A stretch of DNA of 64,000 nucleotides from Dokdonella sp963822465 (GTDB lineage Bacteria > Pseudomonadota > Gammaproteobacteria > Xanthomonadales > Rhodanobacteraceae), in assembly GCA_963822465.1 (NCBI GenBank), contig CAWGHP010000001.1, forward strand, positions 124,001-188,000, in the 5' to 3' direction. The notes under the pieces are model-generated. The model had not been told where the DNA came from. It did not search any database and saw nothing but the letters and a program-made list of their open reading frames with translations. How positions within the stretch are numbered: position 1 is the first letter of the stretch; each line of letters opens with the position of its first letter. Position numbers and translations under genes: made by a program. This document shows, piece after piece, positions 53,400 through 63,033 of the stretch.

Positions 53400-54733
53400 G
53401 CCACCGCCTCCCTGGGTTCGCCAAGGGTTGCCGCCCTCGACTGGCAGTGCGCGACGCAGTCCTCGATGGCGGAAAATCCGTCGAGGCCGTACCAGAACAC
53501 CTTCCACTGTTCGAGCTTGAGACAGCCGTCGGACTCCGCGTAATAGAACGGGTTGACCGGATTGCCGTGGCGCGAACGCCAGAACAGGCGCGGGTTCTCC
53601 TCGCGCATGACCTGCCAGACCGCCCTGCCCAGCCCTTCGCCCTGCGCATCGTCGAGCACGGCGAACTTGTCGAGGTAGGCATGGCCGTCAACCTCGATGA
53701 GGATCAGGGCGACGCGGTAGTTCTCGCTGACATAGGCACGGAACAACGGGGTCTGCCCGAAGTAGTCATCCTTGAGCCTGCGCGAAAAACTCGATTCGAT
53801 CAGCTCGCGCAGGCGGGCCAGGTCGAGCTGTTCCCACGCGGTGACGCGCAAGACCTTCTCGCCCCTGCGGATCAGGGTTCCCGATCCCTTGTGGGTGAAC
53901 AGTTCCTTGGCCAGTTCGGCAGGCTTGGTGATCGACACCGAGGAGGTCAGCGGCAGGCGATCGAGCAGGTCCTTGATCTGCTCGATCTTCACGCGCATGC
54001 CGGAATGCAGCCATGGCTGGGCGAGCAGGTGCTCGTATTCGGTCGACAGGTTGATCGAATCGATGACCTGGTTGTCGCCATCGAGCAGGCCGCCAGTGCC
54101 GGTCAGGAAGATGATCTTGTAGGGCTGCAGGACCTGGACGAGCTCGTTCGCGGCGAAATCGGCATTGATGTTGAGGATCTGGCCGCCGCGGGTTTCGCCG
54201 GTGCTGGCGATGACCGGGATCGATCCGGCGTTGAGGCTGGCTTCGATCGGCGCGAGGTTGACCGCGCAGACGCGCCCGACCAGTCCAAGCGCATCACGGT
54301 CGAGGTAGTCGGCCTCGAACACGCCGGCGGTGATCGAAGTGGCGCGCGTATTGCCCTCCTGCAATGCCTCGACGAGCTTGAGGTTCTGTGCCTGGAACAC
54401 GCGCCTGACGATGGCCAGGGCCTCGGGACTGGTCACGCGCAGGCCGTTGATCGTCTTCTTCTCGATGCCGGCGGCGACCAGCTCGTCATCGAGCTGCGGT
54501 CCGGCGCCGTGCACGACGATCGGCGTCAGCCCGACTTCCTGCAGGAAGGCCAGCGACGAAGTCAGCGCATCAAGGTCGTCGCGCAGCACCGCGCCGCCGA
54601 CCTTGACCACGGCGAAGCGCTTCGCATCGATCTGCGAGAAGCGCTTGAGGTACTGCGAGATCTCCTTCGCGCTGGCCATGCTCGAGAGCAGGCGCACGAT
54701 GGTCTGCCGGGTCTGCCGGGTAGCCTTGTTCAT
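53396..54733 (-). CDS. argB: bifunctional N-acetylglutamate kinase / N-acetylglutamate synthase
   Basis: 445 residues from ATG 54733, overlapping the argE stop. Residues about 25-290 are an amino-acid kinase (VVKVGGAVLRDD, IVVHGAGPQLDDEL, VASTGETRGGQILNINADFAANELV). Residues about 295-445 are a GNAT-type acetyltransferase domain (SFSRRLKDDYFGQ, YRVALILIEVDGHAYLDKFAVLDDAQGEGLGRAVW). This is the Xanthomonas-type NAGS/K fusion, related to the mitochondrial synthase, which performs both the first (acetyl-CoA plus glutamate) and second (phosphorylation) steps. It explains the lack of argA or argJ here. The kinase part usually carries arginine feedback control. Confidence 0.95.
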   Translation of the reverse strand: MNKATRQTRQTIVRLLSSMASAKEISQYLKRFSQIDAKRFAVVKVGGAVLRDDLDALTSSLAFLQEVGLTPIVVHGAGPQLDDELVAAGIEKKTINGLRVTSPEALAIVRRVFQAQNLKLVEALQEGNTRATSITAGVFEADYLDRDALGLVGRVCAVNLAPIEASLNAGSIPVIASTGETRGGQILNINADFAANELVQVLQPYKIIFLTGTGGLLDGDNQVIDSINLSTEYEHLLAQPWLHSGMRVKIEQIKDLLDRLPLTSSVSITKPAELAKELFTHKGSGTLIRRGEKVLRVTAWEQLDLARLRELIESSFSRRLKDDYFGQTPLFRAYVSENYRVALILIEVDGHAYLDKFAVLDDAQGEGLGRAVWQVMREENPRLFWRSRHGNPVNPFYYAESDGCLKLEQWKVFWYGLDGFSAIEDCVAHCQSRAATLGEPREAVA

Positions 54734-55818
54734 TGGATCATCCTGAAAACGGATTGCGCGTAGTGGTCCAGTTGGTCGAAGGCGACCCATTCGTCCGCGG
54801 CATGGGCCTGGGCGATGTCGCCGGGTCCGTAGACCATCGCCGTGTAGCCCGCTTGCGAGAACAGCGAGGCCTCGGTCCAGAAATCGACGGCATTGCCGAT
54901 GGGCAGCTCGAGCGCATCGGCCACGTCGCGCGCCGCGAGGCGACGCGCCTCGGCATCGGCGATCGCGCCGGATGGCAGGCTCGGGCCGCGGAAGGTCTCG
55001 CTGAATTCGGCCGCCGCCGGATCGGCGCAGTCGCGGAACGCTTCCAGCAGGGCGTCGACATCGGTGGACGGCAGTGGCCGGAAGCCGAAACGCAGCTCGG
55101 CGGCAGGCGCGATCATGTTGGCCTTGATGCCACCTTCGATGCGGCCGATGTTGAAGCGCAATCCGGTCAGCCCGCCGAAACGCTCATGCGCGCTGGCCTC
55201 GACGAGGGCGAGCGCCTCGTGGCCCCAGCGGATCGCCTGGTGCAGCGCGCTGTCACCGGGCGACTGCGGGGCCGATGCATGGCCTGCGGTTCCGGCAAAG
55301 CGCATCAGTACCGAACTGATGCCGCGGTGCGCGAGCACCGCCTCGGCGCGCGTCGGCTCGGCGACGAGGACGGCTTCGTAAGGAATTTTCCGGGCCAGGA
55401 ACGCCGCGATGCAGCGTGGATCGTTGGCTTCCTCGTCGGAGCTGAACAGGAACGCGGCGTCGCCGTCGCAACGATTCGCGGCGGCGACGAGGGCCGCGGC
55501 GGCGCCCTTGATGTCGCAGGCACCGAGGCCGATGGCGCGATCAACCGTCCGGCGCAACTCGAAGGGGCTGGCCGTCCAGTGCGGCGAATCGGGCACGGTA
55601 TCGAGATGCACGTTGAACAGGAACTTCGGCTTGCCGCGCACCGCGTGCAGGCTGACGGCGCCGGCGCCATGATCGGTCACGGTCACCTCGAAGCCGGGCA
55701 GGTTCGCGCGCAGGTAGGCGAAGATGCCGCCGCTGTCGATGGCACGCGGCGGATTGCGCGTGTCGAAGGCGACCAGCGCCTGCAGGTGATCCAGGGTCGA
55801 TGCCAGCAGCTCGTTCAC
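54730..55818 (-). CDS. argE: N-acetyl-L-citrulline deacetylase (ArgE', M20 family)
   Basis: 362 residues from a GTG at 55818 that overlaps the argG stop (GTGA); this is the only start consistent with the operon chain. It is a di-zinc M20 amidohydrolase: HLDTVPDSPHW (H-x-D), GLGACDIKGAAAALVAA (D), FSSDEEANDPRC (EE) and a dimerisation domain near GTAGHASAPQSPGDSALHQA. In the Xanthomonas-type route the carbamoyltransferase makes N-acetylcitrulline, and this enzyme releases citrulline from it, instead of acting on acetylornithine. That assignment rests on the acetylornithine-type ArgF encoded in the same cluster. Confidence 0.92.
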   Translation of the reverse strand: MNELLASTLDHLQALVAFDTRNPPRAIDSGGIFAYLRANLPGFEVTVTDHGAGAVSLHAVRGKPKFLFNVHLDTVPDSPHWTASPFELRRTVDRAIGLGACDIKGAAAALVAAANRCDGDAAFLFSSDEEANDPRCIAAFLARKIPYEAVLVAEPTRAEAVLAHRGISSVLMRFAGTAGHASAPQSPGDSALHQAIRWGHEALALVEASAHERFGGLTGLRFNIGRIEGGIKANMIAPAAELRFGFRPLPSTDVDALLEAFRDCADPAAAEFSETFRGPSLPSGAIADAEARRLAARDVADALELPIGNAVDFWTEASLFSQAGYTAMVYGPGDIAQAHAADEWVAFDQLDHYAQSVFRMIQ

Positions 55819-57068
55819 GCGCCGGCCTTCCGGTTGACTTCGGCCCAGAGCGTCGAGCTCATGCCGTAAAGGCGGATGAAACCCTCGGCTTCGGCCACGC
55901 CCCAGTCCGCCGACTGCGCATAGGTCGCGCCCCTGGCATTGAGGATATGCGGCGAGCGCACCGAAACCGCGTGCACCGTGCCGCCCTGGGTCTCGAGCAC
56001 GACCTCGCCATTGACGCAGCGCTGGCTGGCCTGGAGAAAGGCCTCGAGGTCGGACTTCAGCGGATCGTGGAAGAAACCCTCGTAGACGAGTTCGACCCAT
56101 TGCCTGGCGACGACCGGCTTGAATCGGTTCTGCGCCTTGGTGAGGACGGTTTCCTCGAGCGCGCGATGGGCCACGAGCAGCGCGGCCAGGCCCGGCGCCT
56201 CGTAGATGATGCGGCCCTTGAGGCCGATCGTGGTGTCGCCGGTGTAGATGCCGCGGCCGACGCCGTAGGGAGCGAACAGCTTGTTGAGCCGGGCCAGCAG
56301 GATGTGGCCAGGCAAAGGCTGGTCGTCGAGTTTCGTGGCTTCGCCGTGCTTGAAGGTCAACTTCACCGACAAGGCACTGGTTGGCCATTCCGCCCGCGGC
56401 GCGCACCAGCCGCGAGCGCCCTCGCCCGGCGCCTCCCAGCGGTCGATCTCGCCACCGGACATGGTCAGGCCGAGCAGGTTCTCGTTGATCGTGTAGGCCT
56501 TCTGTTTCGCACGCACGCCGAAGCCGCGCTCTTCCAGGTACTTCTGTTCGTAGGCGCGGACTTCGGTGTGTTCCTTCTGGATCTCGCGGATCGGCGCGAT
56601 GATCCCGTAGTCGCCGAGCGCCTTGACGGTCAGGTCGAAACGCACCTGGTCATTGCCCATGCCGGTACAGCCGTGGGCGATCAGCCGCGTGCCGATTTCC
56701 TGCGCGCGCTGCAGCGCGGCCTCGACGATCAGGTAGCGATCCGAAACGAGCAACGGATACTGGCCCTGGTAGCCCTCGCCGGCCTGCACGAACGGTTTGA
56801 CGAATCCGCTCCAGATCGCCGGACCGCCATCCACCGTCACATGGCTGGCCGCGCCGAGCTCCGCCGCGCGCGCCTCGATGAACGCACGCTCCTCGTCATC
56901 AACGCCGCCGGTATCGGCGAACACCGTATGCACGGCGTAGCCGCGCTCCTGCAGCCAGGGGATGCAGAAGCTCGTGTCGAGGCCGCCGGAGAAGGCAAGG
57001 ACGATGTCCTTGGTGCCGGGATCCGGGATTCGGGATTCGGGATTGGATTGAACAGTCTGTGGGGACAT
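55815..57068 (-). CDS. argG: argininosuccinate synthase
   Basis: 417 residues from ATG 57068. It joins citrulline and aspartate using ATP. Motifs are the ATP pyrophosphatase P-loop VLAFSGGLDTSFC, VFADTGGVDDEER, HGCTGMGNDQVRFDL and AYTINENLLGLTMSGGEID. Homologues in Xanthomonas begin only a few residues before KDIVLAFSGGLDTS. Here about 13 extra residues (SNPESRIPDPGT) are encoded by a run of GGGATTC heptamers (57024-57045), so repeat DNA has entered the reading frame. A start after the repeat is not available as ATG. The stop overlaps argE; a repeat-rich 79-base spacer separates it from argF. Confidence 0.96.
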   Translation of the reverse strand: MSPQTVQSNPESRIPDPGTKDIVLAFSGGLDTSFCIPWLQERGYAVHTVFADTGGVDDEERAFIEARAAELGAASHVTVDGGPAIWSGFVKPFVQAGEGYQGQYPLLVSDRYLIVEAALQRAQEIGTRLIAHGCTGMGNDQVRFDLTVKALGDYGIIAPIREIQKEHTEVRAYEQKYLEERGFGVRAKQKAYTINENLLGLTMSGGEIDRWEAPGEGARGWCAPRAEWPTSALSVKLTFKHGEATKLDDQPLPGHILLARLNKLFAPYGVGRGIYTGDTTIGLKGRIIYEAPGLAALLVAHRALEETVLTKAQNRFKPVVARQWVELVYEGFFHDPLKSDLEAFLQASQRCVNGEVVLETQGGTVHAVSVRSPHILNARGATYAQSADWGVAEAEGFIRLYGMSSTLWAEVNRKAGA

Positions 57069-57149
57069 GAAAGATCTCGTTATGGTTGCAGGTTGCAGGC
57101 AAGGGGCCGCTTTGACGAATCCCTAATCCCTAATCCCTAATCCCGAATC
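57024..57149. repeat. two heptamer tandem-repeat tracts around the argF-argG junction
   Basis: Tract one, GGGATTC repeated three times at 57024-57045 (last unit GGGATTG), lies inside the 5' end of argG. Tract two, CCCTAAT three times plus CCCGAAT at 57121-57148, lies directly after the argF stop codon. Read on the same strand they are related (GGGATTC on one, GGGATTA on the other). Tandem GGGATTCGGGATT tracts are common between genes in Xanthomonadales. Because the units are 7 bases, copy changes in tract one would shift the argG frame unless they come in threes. Confidence 0.8.
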
Positions 57150-58158
57150 ATGGCTGCGCGACAAGCGCAGCCATGATGGCCTTCTGTACATGCAGCCGGT
57201 TCTCGGCTTCGTCGATGGCGATGCAGGCCGGCGAATCCATCACCGCGTCGGTGGCCTTGACGTTGCGGCGCAGAGGCAGGCAGTGGCTGAACACGGCGTT
57301 GTTGGTCAGCGCCATCTTGGCTTCGTCGACGATGAAGTGCCGGTGCGCATCGCGAATCGGCTTTTCCTCGTCCCAGCGGCCGAAGTACGGTATCGCGCCC
57401 CAGCTTTTCGCGTAGACGACATCGGCGTCGCGATAGGCGCTCTCGATGTCGTGGCTGATCGTCAGGCTGCCACCGTTCTCCGCGACATTCCTGCTGGCGA
57501 ATTCCATGTAGCGCGGATCGAGCAGGTACTTCCGGCTCGGGCACAACAGGGTCACGTCCATGCCGTAGCGGGTGGCGATCTGCAGGGCCGAATTGGCCAC
57601 CGCGGTGTTCAGCGGCTTCGGGTGGTAGGTCCAGGTCAGCACGTACTTGCGCCCCTTCAGTTCAGGCCCCAGGTGCTGCTGCAGGGCCATGATGTGGGCC
57701 AGCTCCTGGCACGGATGGGTGATCGTTTCCATGTTGATCACCGGCACCGTGGAGTAGCGGGCGAACGCGCGGATCACCTGGTCCTCGCGGTCGACCGCCC
57801 AGTCCTTGAACTTCGGGAACGCACGCACGCCGATCATGTCGACGTAGCGGCCGAGGACGCGCGCCACTTCGGCGATGTGCTCTTCGGTGTCGCCGTCCAT
57901 GACCGTGCCTATCTCGAACTCGATCGGCCAGGCATCCTTGCCCGGCGCGAGCACGATGGCCTTGCCGCCGAGCTGGTGGGCGCCGAGTTCGAAGCTCGTG
58001 CGCGTGCGCATCGACGGGTTGAAGAACAGCAAGGCGATCGACTTGCCGGCGAGCTGGCCGCCAAGGCGGGTTTTCTGGAAATCCCGCGCCTGGTCAAGCA
58101 AGCCGTCGAGGTCCTTGCGGCTCCAGTCCTGGGTACTGAGGAAATGTCTGTTGGTCAC
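57148..58158 (-). CDS. argF': N-acetylornithine carbamoyltransferase
   Basis: 336 residues from a GTG at 58158 with AGGGG seven bases ahead. It transfers carbamoyl phosphate to N-acetylornithine. The carbamoyl-phosphate site is FFNPSMRTRTSFELGA, with HPCQELAH and FSHCLPLRRNVKATD. Glu92 (DGDTEEHIAEV) is at the position that gives acetylornithine selectivity in the Xanthomonas enzyme; true ornithine carbamoyltransferases differ there. Lys301 matches the carboxylated lysine reported for that enzyme. It is the first structural gene of the arginine cluster and lies directly after a leader reading frame and terminator, so its expression is probably set by attenuation. Confidence 0.96.
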   Translation of the reverse strand: MTNRHFLSTQDWSRKDLDGLLDQARDFQKTRLGGQLAGKSIALLFFNPSMRTRTSFELGAHQLGGKAIVLAPGKDAWPIEFEIGTVMDGDTEEHIAEVARVLGRYVDMIGVRAFPKFKDWAVDREDQVIRAFARYSTVPVINMETITHPCQELAHIMALQQHLGPELKGRKYVLTWTYHPKPLNTAVANSALQIATRYGMDVTLLCPSRKYLLDPRYMEFASRNVAENGGSLTISHDIESAYRDADVVYAKSWGAIPYFGRWDEEKPIRDAHRHFIVDEAKMALTNNAVFSHCLPLRRNVKATDAVMDSPACIAIDEAENRLHVQKAIMAALVAQP

Positions 58159-58178
58159 GATCTGCCCCTGCGGAAAGC

Positions 58179-58207
58179 AAAAAAACCCGGCACGATGGCC
58201 GGGTTTT
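58179..58207 (-). terminator. factor-independent terminator in the argF leader (attenuator)
   Basis: On the minus strand, AACCCGGC-CATCGT-GCCGGGTT is followed directly by a run of T (seven in total, 58179-58185). It ends 21 bases before the argF start codon, so if it always formed the arginine genes would not be transcribed. Its 5' arm CCCGGCC (58197-58203) can instead pair with GGCCGGG at 58238-58244, at the end of the leader frame. The two pairings exclude each other. Confidence 0.8.
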
Positions 58208-58234
58208 CGTCGAAAATCATGGAACGCGCGACAG

Positions 58235-58339
58235 CTACCCGGCCGGATTGGAGGTCATCGGTCGACGCGCGCGCGACGTCATGCCGGCGGCCATGCGGGC
58301 GCTGGTCAGGATGTCGGTGGCGGTCTGCGGGTTGTTCAT
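58235..58339 (-). CDS. putative arginine leader peptide (34 codons)
   Basis: A short frame from ATG 58339 to TAG 58235, 77 bases ahead of argF. Arginine codons are at positions 15, 23, 25 and 26; the stretch TSRARRP uses CGC, CGT and CGA, the last rare in this genome type. The final codons CCG-GCC-GGG-TAG contain the sequence that can pair with the terminator's 5' arm. A ribosome stalled at the Arg cluster would leave it free (antitermination); one reaching the stop would cover it (termination). This is the classical layout of amino-acid attenuators such as his, leu and trp. A possible first hairpin uses GCCGG at codons 18-19. The ribosome site before the ATG is weak (CAGCCAAG), which lowers confidence. 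No sequence homologue is known to me. Confidence 0.55.
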   Translation of the reverse strand: MNNPQTATDILTSARMAAGMTSRARRPMTSNPAG

Positions 58340-58399
58340 CTTGGCTGCGACGTTACCGGCATTTGTGCCGCAGTGCAACAGATATGCCTGCGGGCCGGG

Positions 58400-58428
58400 A
58401 AACAACAGGGCCGCCCAGCGGCGGCCCC
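58400..58428 (-). terminator. probable terminator after the glycine-zipper gene
   Basis: Minus-strand hairpin GGGCCGCC-GCTG-GGCGGCCC, then TGTTGTTT. It lies about 30 bases after the stop at 58458 and separates that gene from the arginine leader. The T-tract is imperfect. Confidence 0.55.
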
Positions 58429-58457
58429 GAAAAAATCAAACGGTGCAATGAACCGGC

Positions 58458-59003
58458 CTACTCGGCCGGCGCAACGCTGACCCGGACGCGCATGCGCTCG
58501 CCTGGATCGTAATCAAGCTGCGACATGAACACGTCGCCCCGGTAGCGATATTGCACGTCGTATCCGACGATGCGGCGCTCGCTGTAGCGTTCGCTGACCG
58601 TACGGCAACGGGTCTCCGTCTGGGCATAGTAGCGGTCGTCACGGCGGGCGGCGTTGTTGCCGATGGCACCACCGATCAGGGCACCGGCTACCGTGGCCGC
58701 CTTGCGTCCGTCTCCCTTGCCGACCTGGTTGCCGAGCGCCCCACCGACAATGGCGCCGATGACGGTACCAGCGCCGTTGTTGCCGCGGGAGTCACGCCGT
58801 TCGACGTCGGTGTCGTAGCACTCCTCGCGCGGCCGGCTGCTTTCGACATTCTCGTAGACCGGATCCACGCGCAGGACGTCGGCCCAGGCGAGACGGACAT
58901 TGTCCGCGCCTCGCTCGTCGCCGTATCCGCGGTCCTGCGCCAGCGCCGGACCGGCGGCAATGGCACCTGCGGCGAGGGCGACAAACACAAAACTCTTGAC
59001 CAT
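58458..59003 (-). CDS. glycine-zipper 2TM domain envelope protein
   Basis: 181 residues from ATG 59003, with GGAGA five to six bases ahead. The signal peptide is SFVFVALAAGAIAAGPALAQ. The middle holds the glycine zipper: GTVIGAIVGGALGNQVG, a short charged turn, then VAGALIGGAIGNNAA (about 85-125), as in the Rickettsia 17-kDa antigen/OmpA-like lipoprotein family. The C-terminal domain (CRTVSERYSERRIVGYDVQYRYRG) is the usual companion. It has no lipobox, so it is probably periplasmic or loosely outer-membrane-associated. Function in envelope integrity is assumed from the family only. The divergent 223-base spacer to cysS shows no named motif. Confidence 0.82.
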   Translation of the reverse strand: MVKSFVFVALAAGAIAAGPALAQDRGYGDERGADNVRLAWADVLRVDPVYENVESSRPREECYDTDVERRDSRGNNGAGTVIGAIVGGALGNQVGKGDGRKAATVAGALIGGAIGNNAARRDDRYYAQTETRCRTVSERYSERRIVGYDVQYRYRGDVFMSQLDYDPGERMRVRVSVAPAE

Positions 59004-59226
59004 TTCATTCTCCAGATCGGGGTCGGGCACGCGCGCCGGACCTGCAAGGGGTCCGCGATCTCTCCGGATCGATTGCCCAATGGGCGCACGAATGCCACGT
59101 TGTTGCATGAATTACAGCACAGGATTACTGAATGCCGATTAAGAGTACGGCGGCATCCGGCTGGGCACGGGCCCCGGCCGCAGGCTGCTATCATCCCGCG
59201 CTGCCCCCGCAATGCGCCCTTGACCG

Positions 59227-60630
<1,404 letters not shown>

Positions 60631-60724
60631 ACCGCTTGCGGCGCAGCCGCGCCCCGGATTTCCCATCGCATGCACGCGACCGGTACGGCTGGAATTCGCC
60701 GTGCATGCCCACAGGTAGGTTTGG

Positions 60725-61180
60725 ATGAACCCGAATCCAGAGCAGAGCACCTTTGAACCGGCCGAGCCCAGTGCGGAACTGGCGCAGGCAGCGATCGCCG
60801 AGGAGTTCGGCTATTTCAGCGACTGGACCGAACGCTACCAGTACCTGATCGACCTCGGCCGCAAGCTGCCTGAATTCCCCGACTCGGCGCGGACCGAAGA
60901 AAACAAGGTAACCGGTTGCCAGTCGCAGGTCTGGCTGCAGGCCAGCGGCGACTCGGGTCGCCTCGATTTTCGCGCCATCAGCGACTCGTCCATCGTGTCC
61001 GGCCTGGTCGCGCTGCTGTTGCGCGTCTACTCCGGGCGCCCGGCCAGCGAGATCCTGGCCACCGAGCCGAGCTTCATCGAGGCGATCGGGCTGGCCAGGC
61101 ATCTGTCGCCGACACGCTCGAACGGGCTGGCCTCGATGCTTTCGACGATCAAGCGGCACGCGGCCGAATCAATCCACTGA
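60725..61180 (+). CDS. sufE: SufE family sulfur-acceptor protein
   Basis: 151 residues. SufE takes persulfide sulfur from a SufS-type cysteine desulfurase and passes it to the iron-sulfur assembly scaffold. The acceptor cysteine is Cys65 in ENKVTGCQSQVWL, and the N-terminal DWTERYQYLIDLGRKLPEFP and middle RVYSGRPASEILA are conserved. The sufBCDS genes are not in the window. Its position after cysS suggests co-transcription. Confidence 0.92.
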   Translation: MNPNPEQSTFEPAEPSAELAQAAIAEEFGYFSDWTERYQYLIDLGRKLPEFPDSARTEENKVTGCQSQVWLQASGDSGRLDFRAISDSSIVSGLVALLLRVYSGRPASEILATEPSFIEAIGLARHLSPTRSNGLASMLSTIKRHAAESIH

Positions 61181-61316
61181 ACCGGCTTTCCGACAGCCGG
61201 GGCGCTCTCGACGATCGCGATGGATGCCGTTGCACGTCATCGTTTCGTCATCGCAGGGCAATACGCGCTTAAGACGCCTCATCCAGCATGTCCGCCATGG
61301 AATGCGGGGATCTGGC

Positions 61317-62456
61317 ATGCGCGTAGCGATCGTCACGGAAACCTGGCCGCCGGAAATCAATGGCGTGGCGCTGACCGTGCAATCCCTCGCATTGGGTCTT
61401 CGCAAGCTTGGCCACCCAGTGGAACTGGTGCGCCCCCACCAACCCGGCGATGCAGGGAAGGACTCGCCGGACGGATTCGCCGAACTCCTCGTTCGCAGCG
61501 CCGCTTTGCCGCGCTATCCGGGGCTGCGTGTCGGAATGCCGGCACAGGCACGCCTGACCAGACACTGGCAGGAAATCCGGCCCGACGCGATTTACGTAGC
61601 CACCGAGGGTCCACTGGGCCACAGCGCGGTGGCTGCGGCACGCCGACTCGGCATTCCGGCCTGCACGGGATTCCACACGCGATTCGACGATTTCGCCAGC
61701 CACTATGGTTTTGCATGGCTGAGTCCGCTGGTGTTCGCCGGCATGCGCCGGTTCCACAACCGTGCCGCAGCCACCCTCGTGCCGACCCGGGAACTCGCAC
61801 GATTCCTGCGCGCACGGAAATTCACCGATGTCCGCGTGCTGAGCCGGGCAGTCGATACCGGGCTTTTCCGTCCGCAGCGGCGCGACGCGGCCCTGCGCGG
61901 GCAGTGGGGAATCCGCGCGGATGGCATGGCGGTCGTCCACGTCGGCCGCCTGGCGGCCGAGAAGAATCTCGATCTGGCGGTCCGTGCATTCCGCGCAATC
62001 CAGCTCAGGCATGCCGATGCGCGCTTCATCGTGGTCGGCGACGGACCCGAACGTGCGCGCATTGCGCGGGAGAATCCGGATTTCTGCTTTGCCGGCGTGC
62101 GTCGCGGCGAAGACCTTGCGCGACACTACGCCAGTGGCGACCTGTTCCTCTTTCCGAGCACCAGCGAAACCTTCGGTAACGTCACACTGGAGGCCATGGC
62201 GAGCGGCCTGGCCGTCGTCGCTTTCGACTATGGCGCCGCGCGCGAACACATGGCCGATGCGGGCTGCGGAGCATGCGTCCCGGTGGCCGATGCCAATGCC
62301 TTTGTCGACGCTGCGCTGGCGCTTGCCGACGATCCGGTGCGGCGCGCCGATTCGGGGCGCAGGGCCCGCCTGGCGGTTTCTTCGCTCAGCCCCGACACGG
62401 TCAGCTGCAGTTTCGCCTCGCTGTTGGCGTCGTTGCGCCTGGAGTCCGCCGCATGA
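61317..62456 (+). CDS. GT4 family glycosyltransferase
   Basis: 379 residues from ATG 61317 with GGGGA ahead; an ATG at 61302 adds four residues. It is a GT-B fold retaining glycosyltransferase. The N-terminal acceptor domain begins VAIVTETWPPEINGVALTVQSLALGL, and THTRFDDF-like (GFHTRFDDFASHYG) and VLSRAVDTGLFRP follow. The donor domain has HVGRLAAEKNLDLAV, VVGDGP and the E-x7-E motif in STSETFGNVTLEAMASGL. It resembles the mannosyl/glucosyltransferases acting on diacylglycerol or phosphatidylinositol-like lipids (MgtA/SqdX-like). Its stop overlaps the start of a PAP2 phosphatase, so a membrane lipid or polyprenyl-linked role fits. Confidence 0.88.
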   Translation: MRVAIVTETWPPEINGVALTVQSLALGLRKLGHPVELVRPHQPGDAGKDSPDGFAELLVRSAALPRYPGLRVGMPAQARLTRHWQEIRPDAIYVATEGPLGHSAVAAARRLGIPACTGFHTRFDDFASHYGFAWLSPLVFAGMRRFHNRAAATLVPTRELARFLRARKFTDVRVLSRAVDTGLFRPQRRDAALRGQWGIRADGMAVVHVGRLAAEKNLDLAVRAFRAIQLRHADARFIVVGDGPERARIARENPDFCFAGVRRGEDLARHYASGDLFLFPSTSETFGNVTLEAMASGLAVVAFDYGAAREHMADAGCGACVPVADANAFVDAALALADDPVRRADSGRRARLAVSSLSPDTVSCSFASLLASLRLESAA

Positions 62457-62986
62457 ACCGCGGCTGGCAACGCTTCGAACTTCTCAGTGGCGAATGGCGC
62501 CTTTGCCTGGCGTGCAATCGCTGGGTCGCGGACAAGTCCGTGGTGCGCTTCTTCCGCGTGGTCAGCCGACTTGGCGACGGCATGATCTGGTATGCGCTGA
62601 TGCTCGTGCTCGCCCTGTTCTGCGGAGATCGTGGCAGGCAGGCAGCGCTGCACATGGCCCTTGTCGGGCTGGTCGCGGCCACCCTGTACCGGCTGCTCAA
62701 GCGCTGGACGCGGCGGCCGCGACCGTTTCGCAGCCACGCCGGCATCGTCGCCCACATGGCGCCGCTCGACGAATACAGCTTTCCTTCGGGCCATACCCTG
62801 CACGCGACAAGTTTCAGCCTGGTGGCTTTGGCCTGGTTTCCATCCCTGCTGGCCGCCCTGCTGCCTCTGACCCTGGCGATTGCCTTCTCGCGCGTCATCC
62901 TGGGATTGCACTATCCGAGTGACGTAATCATGGCCATGGCAATCGGAACCGGCCTGGCCGAACTCTCCCTCGTCCTGGTTCTCTAG
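62453..62986 (+). CDS. PAP2 family membrane phosphatase
   Basis: 177 residues. An acid phosphatase of the PAP2 superfamily with the three active-site boxes: KRWTRRPRP (K-x6-RP), FPSGHTLHA (PSGH) and SRVILGLHYPSDV (SR-x5-H-x3-D). About four to five membrane helices surround them. Members remove phosphate from phosphatidic acid, undecaprenyl diphosphate or phosphatidylglycerol phosphate. The ATGA overlap with the glycosyltransferase implies a shared lipid pathway. Confidence 0.9.
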   Translation: MNRGWQRFELLSGEWRLCLACNRWVADKSVVRFFRVVSRLGDGMIWYALMLVLALFCGDRGRQAALHMALVGLVAATLYRLLKRWTRRPRPFRSHAGIVAHMAPLDEYSFPSGHTLHATSFSLVALAWFPSLLAALLPLTLAIAFSRVILGLHYPSDVIMAMAIGTGLAELSLVLVL

Positions 62987-63033
62987 CCTGCCTGCATTGC
63001 CGTTGTGGCTACCCTGCGATGCAGCTATCCGCG

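Noticed and set aside
58379..58405. A sigma-70 promoter for the arginine leader (TTGTTT and TATCTG on the minus strand)
   Set aside because: The spacing is only 15 bp and the -35 overlaps the preceding terminator, so it is not convincing; the real start site is unknown.
58159..58457. An ArgR operator or riboswitch in the argF leader
   Set aside because: No A/T-rich ARG-box palindrome and no known riboswitch core is visible; the leader-frame/terminator arrangement explains the region better.
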